DNA from: Flavobacteriaceae bacterium
Lineage (GTDB): Bacteria > Bacteroidota > Bacteroidia > Flavobacteriales > Flavobacteriaceae
DNA: 40,843 nucleotides
Direction of reading: 5' to 3'
Assembly (NCBI GenBank): GCA_947453885.1
Contig: CANGIF010000028.1
Coordinates: 1 to 40,843, forward strand
The position numbers and the translations under genes are program-made. Below are positions 1 through 7,323 of the stretch, piece by piece. Position 1 is the stretch's first letter. The number at the start of each line of letters is the position of its first letter. The notes beneath the pieces were generated by a model. The model searched no databases. It was not told where the DNA came from and saw only the letters and a program-made list of their open reading frames with translations.

Positions 1-441
1 ATTTTAATTATTAAACTTAAACGCATACTTAATTATAATTTTGGCAATCATACTAAAGATATGATAATTGGCGAATGGTACTATAAAGAAAATGGAGTTG
101 AAAAAATAAACACTTTAGCCGATATTGATGTTGATTTACCGTTTCAGTTAAATCATCGGATTGCTGGTTACATGATAATAAATACTAAACAACGCCCTCC
201 TTGTAATGAATGTGATCCCAACGAAAAGAGAGTTGATGGAAGAATAAGTGATGATTTCTTAGGTATTGCGGGAGACATTTATTTTAGGCATTTACCGGGA
301 GTTGGTCCAAATTCTATTTCTGTTTTGGTTCATTTTGAGGGAATAAAATACTTTTTCAATGCAGCTGGCGAAGCAACTAATTCACAATTTGTTGGAAGTA
401 CCCTTCCAAATGGTAAATATACTTTAGTAAAACAACCCTAA
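1..441 (+). CDS. DUF6705-type protein, 5' end cut by the window
   Basis: The frame is open from base 1, so the true start lies upstream and the ATG at 61 is internal. The residues before that ATG (ILIIKLKRILNYNFGNHTKD) line up with residues about 55-80 of the neighbouring gene at 568-1155 (SLKIVFEKREYVHIGNYYED). Shared landmarks are IIGE(W/Y)xY, a conserved 'NTL/NSL' stretch and the C-terminal block 'LP(N/D)GxYTLxKQP'. This fits the small secreted Flavobacterium proteins classed as DUF6705, whose function is unknown to me. The CNEC pair in the middle could form a disulfide. The gene is followed 18 bp later by a strong terminator and then a paralogue in the same direction, which suggests tandem duplication. 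Family assignment rests on remembered pattern and on the internal paralogy. Confidence 0.7.
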   Translation: MLIIKLKRILNYNFGNHTKDMIIGEWYYKENGVEKINTLADIDVDLPFQLNHRIAGYMIINTKQRPPCNECDPNEKRVDGRISDDFLGIAGDIYFRHLPGVGPNSISVLVHFEGIKYFFNAAGEATNSQFVGSTLPNGKYTLVKQP

Positions 442-459
442 AAGAAAAAGAAATACTAA

Positions 460-488
460 CCACAGCCTATACAGCTGTGGTTTTTTTT
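460..488 (+). terminator. Rho-independent terminator after first DUF6705 gene
   Basis: CCACAGC (460-466) and GCTGTGG (474-480) form a perfect 7 bp stem with a 7-base loop, followed directly by eight T. The same stem core recurs at the terminator of the next gene. Confidence 0.85.
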
Positions 489-567
489 GTTTATTTACAT
501 TCTGTTTTTCCTAGCGTCAGAGTAAGTTATTGCAATTCCTTGCAATTAATTTTAAATAATAGAAAAA

Positions 568-1155
568 ATGAAAAAAATAATCATAACCATAGTATTTCTT
601 TTTGGTCTTCATTGTGTAGCTCAAAATACAATTATAGACATTCCAAATTGGAATGGAGAAACTAATCCACCCAATTTTCATTTAAAAGATGTGAATCATA
701 TTTTAGACAATTTTGTAGGCACATGGTTCTATACAAACAGTACAACATCTTTGAAAATAGTTTTTGAAAAAAGAGAGTACGTTCACATAGGAAACTACTA
801 TGAAGATATTCTAATTGGAGAATACCAATACCGTGACATTACAAACAACACTGACCTGTTTAATTCCTTACCAAATTTGCAGGCGGCATTACCTAGCGAA
901 TACCATCATAAAATATTTGGTAATTATATGCCTACCACTCCTATTCATTTTGCTAATTCATCGCCTATCAGAAGAATTGATTTATTTTTTCATGATAATA
1001 TAGGAGGCAGTATGAACATACAAAAAATTACCGTTAATGGTCAAGAGGCTATTGAAATTTTAAAAGTATGTTCTCAGGCTACCCATTTAGAAGGACAGCC
1101 TACGATTCAGCCTATTTTACCCGATGGGTTTTATACTTTAATCAAACAACCTTAA
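568..1155 (+). CDS. DUF6705-type secreted protein
   Basis: A 195-residue protein with a Sec signal peptide: MKK, a hydrophobic core to about residue 16, then a likely cut after CVA before Q19. The mature part includes 'NFVGTWFYTNSTTSLKIVF', typical of the DUF6705 family, in which a 'GTW' segment starts what looks like a small beta-rich fold of the kind that reports folded mass to the cell surface. The C-terminus (LPDGFYTLIKQP) almost matches the partial gene upstream (LPNGKYTLVKQP). No catalytic motif is visible, and there is no lipobox or T9SS C-terminal domain, so it probably ends up in the periplasm or is released. It is flanked by terminators on both sides, so it is probably a single-gene unit. 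Just upstream, TTGCAATT occurs twice 10 bp apart (530-537 and 540-547), possibly an operator. Confidence 0.75.
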   Translation: MKKIIITIVFLFGLHCVAQNTIIDIPNWNGETNPPNFHLKDVNHILDNFVGTWFYTNSTTSLKIVFEKREYVHIGNYYEDILIGEYQYRDITNNTDLFNSLPNLQAALPSEYHHKIFGNYMPTTPIHFANSSPIRRIDLFFHDNIGGSMNIQKITVNGQEAIEILKVCSQATHLEGQPTIQPILPDGFYTLIKQP

Positions 1156-1187
1156 ATATACAACCTAAAATTTGTTTGCCTAATAAT

Positions 1188-1227
1188 AGTACAACCACAG
1201 CCCTCGCTGTGGTTGTACTGTTCTTTT
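1188..1227 (+). terminator. Rho-independent terminator after second DUF6705 gene
   Basis: AGTACAACCACAGC (1188-1201) pairs perfectly over 14 bp with the arm at 1206-1219 around a 4-base loop, followed by GTTCTTTT. The inner part (ACCACAGC/GCTGTGGT) is the same as in the terminator at 460-488. Confidence 0.85.
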
Positions 1228-1330
1228 ATATATTGAAACAACACCTTATTGTAGGTAATCCGCGTTTTTTTATGTCCTGTAAAGACTTCCTTCACAATTA
1301 ATTTTCTATTTTTAACCAAAAATCACAACC

Positions 1331-4300
1331 ATGCTTCAAAGACCTTCTTTTTCGCTTTACGATGCTTCGGCAGGATCGGGTAAAACCTACTCGTTGGTTA
1401 AAGAATATCTTAAAATTATTGTAACCGCCAAAAAAAACGACGCGTACCGGAACATTCTTGCTATTACTTTTACCAACAAAGCGGTTCACGAAATGAAAAG
1501 CAGGATTGTAGGCAGTTTGTCCGAATTTGCTAAAGAAAAGCCGTCGGAAAAAGCCATGGCTTTATTGCAAGATGTAGCTTTTGATACCCAACTTTCAACG
1601 GCTCAAATTCAAACCAAATCGCAGCAAATAATCAAGCACATTATTCACAATTATGCCGCTTTTGACATTTCAACGATTGATAAATTTACCCACAAAGTTA
1701 TTAGAACTTTTGTACATGATTTGGGTTTACCCGTAAATTTTGAAGTTACGTTGGATACCGAAAATTTGTTGACCGAAGCTGTAGATGCACTGATTGCCCA
1801 AGCAGGCGAAGACGTTGCGCTTACCAAATTGTTAGTTGATTTTACTCTCGAAAAAACCAATAATGACAAATCGTGGGACATTTCAAGAGAGATTTTAACT
1901 ACTGGTCGTTTGCTTTTAAACGAAAACAACCGTGAGGAGCTTTCTCATTTTAACAACAAATCCATCAATGAGTTTATGTCTGTAAAGTCAAAACTTGTTG
2001 CCATTTGTTCCGAAATTGAACAACAAAATAGCCTGTTAGCCACGCAAATGCTTACGGTTTTAGATGAAAATGCTATTGATTTAAAATCGTTTTCAAGAGG
2101 TACTTTTCCCTCGCATTTAATCAAAATTAAAGACGGTGCTTTTGATCCTAAAAACAAAATGTTTCGAGAAGTAGCCGATGTTGTTCTTAACAAAACAGCA
2201 AAAGACAAAGAAGTTATTGAAACTTTACTTCCAAATTTACTTAAACAGTTGGAACAAATTTACAGCGGTTTTGAAAAGAGAGATTTTTACAAAGCGTTTC
2301 TCAAAAACATTACGCCACTCTCATTATTGAACTCTGTTAGCAATGAGTTGACAAAAATTCAAAACGAACAAAACGTATTGTCCATATCTGAATTCAACGC
2401 CATTATATATCGTGAAATTCAAAACCAACCGGCTCCATTTATCTACGAGCGTTTAGGCGAAAAATACCGTCATTTTTTTATAGATGAGTTTCAGGACACT
2501 TCCGAAATGCAATGGCAAAACCTCATTCCGCTAATTGACAATGCAACCTCAAGCGAGGTGGACGGCGAAAAAGGAACGTTAATGATAGTTGGCGATCCTA
2601 AGCAATCCATTTACCGTTGGCGAGGCGGAAAAGCAGAACAGTTCATTGCGTTAAGCAAAGACTACAATCCGTTTAACAATCCCGATAAAAAGTTGGTGCA
2701 TTTGGACAAAAACTACCGAAGCTATACTCAGGTTATTGAATTCAACAATGCGCTCTTCCAATTTCTTGCCAATGAATTTGAGCAACCCGATTACAAAGAG
2801 TTGTACCAAAACCACAGCCATCAAAAACCAAATGAAAAAACGGGTGGTTATGTAAACATTAGTTTTTTACCGGTAACTGACAAAAAACAAGAGGAAGAAT
2901 TAGACGAAGAACAACCAGACAAAACAACACAATTTGTTGCTGCAACACTAAATACTATTCAAAAAGTGCTGCAACAAGGATTTACTTACAACGACATTGT
3001 GGTGCTAACCCGAAAACGCGACCAAGGTATTGCTATTGCAAGTTTTCTAACCGAACAAAACATTCCCATTTTGTCGTCAGAAACACTAATGATTCAAAAC
3101 GCAACCGAAGTCCGTTTTTTAATACACTTACTAAAATATTTAAAAAACAAAAATGACGCAGAAGCCAAAGCCTATTTTCTATATTACATCGCCACTAACA
3201 ATCAAGATACATTACCAATTCACGATTGTATAGCACAAGGAATCCAACAAAAAACAGAAGCTGAATTTGAAATCTGGTTACAACAATTCAAACTTCAACT
3301 TTCCTTTCAAGACCTGCGCAAAAAATCACTTTACGAAGCGGTAGAACTTTTAATAACAACTTTTCTTACTTCTCAAAACAAGAAAGGACTAAACGCTTAT
3401 GTGCAGTATTTTTTAGATTTAGTACTTGAAAGAGACCTACGCAACCAATCAGGAATTGCAGATTTTATAAACTATTGGGACAAAAATGCGTCCAAATTCA
3501 GCATTCCATCACCCGAAGGAACAAATGCCGTTCGTATAATGACCATTCACAAATCAAAAGGTCTAGAATTTCCAGTTGTTATCCTTCCTTTTGCCGAAGA
3601 AGACTATTCCAGAAGTCCAAAAGACAAACTTTGGCTCGAAGCCGAACAAGATACCTTTGGATTGCCCAAAATACTAATTGACAACAGTAGTGCAGTAGCC
3701 GGATTTGGAGAAGCAGCTAAAATCGTTTACAATGCCAAAAAGCAAGAAGAATTACTAGATAATATAAACATTTTATATGTTGCCTTAACACGTGCTGAAG
3801 AACAGTTACACATCATTTCACAACTTGTAAAACCTAAAACAACGGGAGAATACCCTAACAATATGGCTGCTTTTTTTATCAAATTTTTAGAAAACAAACA
3901 CGATTTTAGCCCAACAAAACTAGAATACACCTTTGGTTTACCCAAAAAAGCATCTCCTACTACCGTTCATGAAGACCATTCTAAAACTATACCTTTTGTA
4001 AGCGCAATTTTAAACCCAAAAGCCATTAAAATTGCACAAAAAGAAGCCTTAATGTGGGGAACCAAACAACAAGATGCCATTGCATTTGGGAATTGCCTAC
4101 ACGAAATTTTAGCTTACATTCAATCTAAGACCGATGTTGTCTTTGCTGTCAATCAAGCGATTGAAACAGGATTAATAGCCAATAATCAAAAACAAATCGT
4201 TACCCAAACCTTACTCGAAATAGTAAACCATCCTGAGCTACAACCCTATTTTTCTATTGAATTAGAAATACTTAACGAACAAACAATTCTACAAAAAGAA

Positions 4301-4501
4301 GGCAAAACCATAAAACCAGACCGCATGGTGATTTCGCAAACAAATGAAGTTTTTTTGTTGGATTATAAAACAGGAACGCATCAAGCAAAATACCAATTAC
4401 AATTGGAAAACTACCAAAATGCTATTGAAAAAATGGGATATAAAGTGACAAAAAAAGCGTTGGTTTACATAGGAGAATCGATTGATGTAGTACATTTGTA
4501 A
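1331..4501 (+). CDS. AddA-like UvrD helicase with PD-(D/E)XK nuclease
   Basis: A 1056-residue UvrD/Rep-type superfamily 1 helicase. Walker A is ASAGSGKT at residues 12-19. Motif Ia is 'AITFTNKAVHEMK'. The motif II region near residue 384 reads FIDEFQDTSEMQW, followed by 'VGDPKQSIYRWRGG'. Later motifs are 'IMTIHKSKGLEFPVV' and 'LYVALTRAEEQL'. The C-terminal third is a RecB-type nuclease: GNCLHEILA near 920, PDRM near 995 and DYKTGT near 1011. This architecture matches AddA, which resects double-strand DNA ends for RecA-dependent repair. The AddB-like partner lies at 7324-10104, with kbl and an OmpA gene between them rather than directly adjacent. The ATG at 1331 is placed just before the P-loop, as is normal. 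Helicase and nuclease assignment is strong; the AddA name is inferred from the partner. Confidence 0.9.
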   Translation: MLQRPSFSLYDASAGSGKTYSLVKEYLKIIVTAKKNDAYRNILAITFTNKAVHEMKSRIVGSLSEFAKEKPSEKAMALLQDVAFDTQLSTAQIQTKSQQIIKHIIHNYAAFDISTIDKFTHKVIRTFVHDLGLPVNFEVTLDTENLLTEAVDALIAQAGEDVALTKLLVDFTLEKTNNDKSWDISREILTTGRLLLNENNREELSHFNNKSINEFMSVKSKLVAICSEIEQQNSLLATQMLTVLDENAIDLKSFSRGTFPSHLIKIKDGAFDPKNKMFREVADVVLNKTAKDKEVIETLLPNLLKQLEQIYSGFEKRDFYKAFLKNITPLSLLNSVSNELTKIQNEQNVLSISEFNAIIYREIQNQPAPFIYERLGEKYRHFFIDEFQDTSEMQWQNLIPLIDNATSSEVDGEKGTLMIVGDPKQSIYRWRGGKAEQFIALSKDYNPFNNPDKKLVHLDKNYRSYTQVIEFNNALFQFLANEFEQPDYKELYQNHSHQKPNEKTGGYVNISFLPVTDKKQEEELDEEQPDKTTQFVAATLNTIQKVLQQGFTYNDIVVLTRKRDQGIAIASFLTEQNIPILSSETLMIQNATEVRFLIHLLKYLKNKNDAEAKAYFLYYIATNNQDTLPIHDCIAQGIQQKTEAEFEIWLQQFKLQLSFQDLRKKSLYEAVELLITTFLTSQNKKGLNAYVQYFLDLVLERDLRNQSGIADFINYWDKNASKFSIPSPEGTNAVRIMTIHKSKGLEFPVVILPFAEEDYSRSPKDKLWLEAEQDTFGLPKILIDNSSAVAGFGEAAKIVYNAKKQEELLDNINILYVALTRAEEQLHIISQLVKPKTTGEYPNNMAAFFIKFLENKHDFSPTKLEYTFGLPKKASPTTVHEDHSKTIPFVSAILNPKAIKIAQKEALMWGTKQQDAIAFGNCLHEILAYIQSKTDVVFAVNQAIETGLIANNQKQIVTQTLLEIVNHPELQPYFSIELEILNEQTILQKEGKTIKPDRMVISQTNEVFLLDYKTGTHQAKYQLQLENYQNAIEKMGYKVTKKALVYIGESIDVVHL

Positions 4502-4538
4502 ATCAAAAAAATAAATTTAAACAATAAATAAAATAGTT

Positions 4539-5729
4539 ATGTACGGCAAAATACAACAACACTTACAAAACGAATTGAACACCATTGAACAAAATGGTAT
4601 TTTTAAAAAAGAACGCATCATAACTTCTCCTCAAGGAGCCGAAATTACAGTGAATGGCGAAACAGTTTTAAATTTTTGTGCCAACAATTACCTTGGGTTG
4701 TCTTCTCATCCTGAAGTGATTCAAGCAGCAAAAGATGCATTGGATACTCACGGTTTTGGAATGTCATCCGTTCGGTTTATTTGTGGAACGCAGGACATTC
4801 ACAAAACTTTAGAAAAAAAGATTTCAGATTTTTACGGAACGGAAGACACCATATTGTATGCTGCCGCATTTGATGCCAATGGTGGTGTTTTCGAACCCTT
4901 ATTAGGTGAAGACGATTGTATTATTTCGGATAGTTTGAATCATGCTTCTATTATTGATGGTGTTCGTTTGTGTAAAGCAGCCCGATACCGTTACGAAAAT
5001 TCCAACATGGAAGATTTAGAAAAACAACTTATTCAAGCTACCGAAGCGGGACACCGATTTAAACTTATCGTTACCGACGGGGTGTTTTCTATGGATGGTG
5101 TGGTTGCACCATTGGATAAAATTTGTGATTTGGCCGACAAATACGATGCAATGGTAATGGTGGATGAATGTCATGCCGCAGGATTTATTGGAGCAACCGG
5201 AAAAGGAACGCTTGAAGCCAAAGGTGTTATGGGACGAGTTGATATTATCACCGGGACTTTAGGAAAGGCACTTGGTGGCGCTATGGGTGGCTATACTACT
5301 GCCAAAAAAGAAATCATTGAAATTTTGCGTCAACGCTCGCGTCCGTATTTGTTTTCCAACTCATTGGCTCCAGCAATTGTAGGAGCATCTATTAAAGTGT
5401 TTGAGTTGTTAGAAAAAGACACCACTTTGAGAGATAAGTTAGAATGGAATACCAATTATTTTAAAGCAGGCATGAAAAATGCCGGAATTGACTTTATTGA
5501 TGGCGATTCAGCTATTGTACCTGTAATGTTATACGATGCCAAATTATCACAAATCATGGCAAATGAACTTTTAAAGGAGGGAATATATGTCATTGGCTTC
5601 TTTTTCCCAGTTGTACCAAAAGACAAAGCTCGAATTCGAGTTCAATTGTCTGCGGGACATACAAAAGAACAATTAGACAAAGCAATTGCAGCATTTACAA
5701 AAGTGGGTAAAAATTTAAATATCATTTAA
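4539..5729 (+). CDS. kbl: Glycine C-acetyltransferase (2-amino-3-ketobutyrate CoA ligase)
   Basis: A 396-residue PLP enzyme of the alpha-oxoamine synthase family. It joins glycine and acetyl-CoA reversibly to 2-amino-3-oxobutyrate, and works with threonine dehydrogenase in threonine breakdown. The PLP lysine is K243 in [10 protein letters not shown]. The cofactor-aspartate motif DECHA is at 209-213, and '[10 protein letters not shown]' near 49-58 is a family signature. The length equals that of the usual Kbl (about 398), and there is no fused domain. It starts 37 bp after the AddA-like gene, so it may be co-transcribed. No threonine dehydrogenase gene is in the window. The related enzymes 8-amino-7-oxononanoate synthase (BioF) and serine palmitoyltransferase are the alternatives; the overall sequence reads as Kbl. 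Confidence 0.92.
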   Translation: MYGKIQQHLQNELNTIEQNGIFKKERIITSPQGAEITVNGETVLNFCANNYLGLSSHPEVIQAAKDALDTHGFGMSSVRFICGTQDIHKTLEKKISDFYGTEDTILYAAAFDANGGVFEPLLGEDDCIISDSLNHASIIDGVRLCKAARYRYENSNMEDLEKQLIQATEAGHRFKLIVTDGVFSMDGVVAPLDKICDLADKYDAMVMVDECHAAGFIGATGKGTLEAKGVMGRVDIITGTLGKALGGAMGGYTTAKKEIIEILRQRSRPYLFSNSLAPAIVGASIKVFELLEKDTTLRDKLEWNTNYFKAGMKNAGIDFIDGDSAIVPVMLYDAKLSQIMANELLKEGIYVIGFFFPVVPKDKARIRVQLSAGHTKEQLDKAIAAFTKVGKNLNII

Positions 5730-5790
5730 TTAAAAGACTTTAAATCACCTTATAAATACACTAAGTATAACAATTTAATTACATTTCATT

Positions 5791-5820
5791 TTGTAATTAA
5801 CAATTAACCTATTACTTTTG
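5791..5820 (+). promoter_or_regulatory. Bacteroidota-type promoter for the OmpA gene
   Basis: TTG at 5791-5793 (within TTTTG) and TACTTTTG at 5813-5820 are separated by 19 bp, matching the group's -33/-7 pattern TTG-N17-23-TAnnTTTG. The ATG follows 34 bp later. Confidence 0.75.
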
Positions 5821-5854
5821 CGCGACAAATTGATTTGTAACCAAATAAAAAAGT

Positions 5855-7261
5855 ATGAAAAATTTAAACAAAATTTGTATTGCTATATTATTGTTCGCAG
5901 GACTTAGTTCTCAAGCACAAGATAGTAATAATCCATGGGCATTAAGCTTCGGGGCTAATGCTGTAGACACAAGAGTGAGTTCAGCTTCTAGTGTAAAAGA
6001 CCAATTCTCACAATTTTTTAACGCAAAAAACTATTGGAATGTACTTCCTTCGGTTTCTTATATTAGCGTTTCTAAATTTGTGGGACACAATGTTTCAGTT
6101 GGCCTTTCTGGTTCTGTAAACAAAATTTCAAAATTTGTTGGAACACGTCCAGCTGACAACTCGAATTACCAAGTAACAAATCCTGGAGATTTAAGCTACT
6201 ACAACATTGACGGTACAATTCGTTACAGTTTTATGGAAATGTTAAAATCAAAAACATTTGAACCAACAGCAAATATTGGTGGTGGTTACACATGGATTGG
6301 TGATGACGCAAAAGGTGGTACGGTAAATGGCGGATTAGGATTAACCGTTTGGTTTTCTCAATTTGTTGGTGTTAACTGGACTTCAATGTACAGATATTCA
6401 TTTGCAGATTCAAGAGATTTACCTGCAAATCTTCCAACACACATGCAACATTCACTTGGTTTGATTTTCAAATTCGGTGGTGTTGATACAGATGGTGATG
6501 GAATTTACGACAAAGATGATGCGTGTCCAACTGTAAAAGGACCAAAAGAAAACAAAGGTTGCCCTGATACAGACGGTGACAAAATTTTAGATAAAGATGA
6601 TGCGTGTCCAGATGTATTTGGTTTAGCAGCATTCAACGGTTGTCCTGATACTGATGGTGACGGAATTGCTGATAAAGACGATGCATGTCCAGAAGTTGCT
6701 GGATTAAAAGCGTTCAAAGGATGTCCTGATACAGACGGTGATGGAATAACAGATAAAGATGACAAATGTCCTAAAGTAAAAGGTCCTAAAGACAACGGAG
6801 GTTGCCCATGGCCAGATACTGATGGTGACGGTGTTTTAGACAAAGACGACAAATGTCCAGAAGTAAAAGGAACTGCAGCAAACAACGGTTGTCCAGAAGT
6901 TGACGAAGTAGTTATGAAAAAATTAAACGAATATGCTAAAACTATTTTGTTTGAAACAGGAAAAGCTTCTTTTGAAAAACAAACTTACCCAGTTTTAGTT
7001 TCTATTACAGGAATTTTAAAAGAATACCCATCAGCTAAATTTAGTATTGAAGGACATACTGACAATGTAGGTAATGCTGCTAAAAACTTGAAATTATCTC
7101 AAGAAAGAGCTGCTGCAGTTGTAACTTATTTAACTACAAACGGAATTGACGCAAGTAGATTAACTTCTTCAGGATATGGTCAAACAAAACCTATCGATAA
7201 TAACAAAACTAAAGAAGGTAAAGCAAACAATAGAAGAGTTGAAGTGAAATTAGTAAAATAA
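5855..7261 (+). CDS. OmpA-family outer-membrane protein with TSP3 repeats
   Basis: A 468-residue protein with a signal peptide cut near QA-QD (about residue 22). Residues 25-210 look like an eight-strand OmpA-type beta-barrel, alternating polar and hydrophobic residues and rich in aromatics. Then come five thrombospondin type 3 calcium-binding repeats, each 'DTDGD...DKDD(A/K)CP' (about 211-345). The OmpA/MotB peptidoglycan-binding domain lies at about 355-468, with 'IEGHTDNVG' and '[10 protein letters not shown]'. The likely role is to tether the outer membrane to the wall and keep the envelope stable; proteins of this design are abundant in Flavobacterium. It has a good promoter and a strong terminator, so it is a separate transcription unit inside the AddA-kbl/AddB gene group. 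Confidence 0.92.
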   Translation: MKNLNKICIAILLFAGLSSQAQDSNNPWALSFGANAVDTRVSSASSVKDQFSQFFNAKNYWNVLPSVSYISVSKFVGHNVSVGLSGSVNKISKFVGTRPADNSNYQVTNPGDLSYYNIDGTIRYSFMEMLKSKTFEPTANIGGGYTWIGDDAKGGTVNGGLGLTVWFSQFVGVNWTSMYRYSFADSRDLPANLPTHMQHSLGLIFKFGGVDTDGDGIYDKDDACPTVKGPKENKGCPDTDGDKILDKDDACPDVFGLAAFNGCPDTDGDGIADKDDACPEVAGLKAFKGCPDTDGDGITDKDDKCPKVKGPKDNGGCPWPDTDGDGVLDKDDKCPEVKGTAANNGCPEVDEVVMKKLNEYAKTILFETGKASFEKQTYPVLVSITGILKEYPSAKFSIEGHTDNVGNAAKNLKLSQERAAAVVTYLTTNGIDASRLTSSGYGQTKPIDNNKTKEGKANNRRVEVKLVK

Positions 7262-7281
7262 TTTTCTTTAAAATATTTTTT

Positions 7282-7314
7282 AAAACGCTCCGTTAATCGG
7301 GGCGTTTTTTTTAT
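7282..7314 (+). terminator. Rho-independent terminator after the OmpA gene
   Basis: AAAACGCTCCG (7282-7292) pairs with CGGGGCGTTTT (7298-7308) over 11 bp with one G-T pair, followed by further T. The next gene starts only 10 bp later, so it must depend on read-through or on a promoter within the ompA end. Confidence 0.85.
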
Positions 7315-7323
7315 ATTTATAAC

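Noticed and set aside
477..665. 62-codon open frame on the plus strand
   Set aside because: It begins inside a terminator and overlaps the second DUF6705 gene in another frame.
6505..6885. 126-codon open frame on the minus strand
   Set aside because: It is antisense to the TSP3 repeats of the OmpA gene; its repeats mirror the coding strand.
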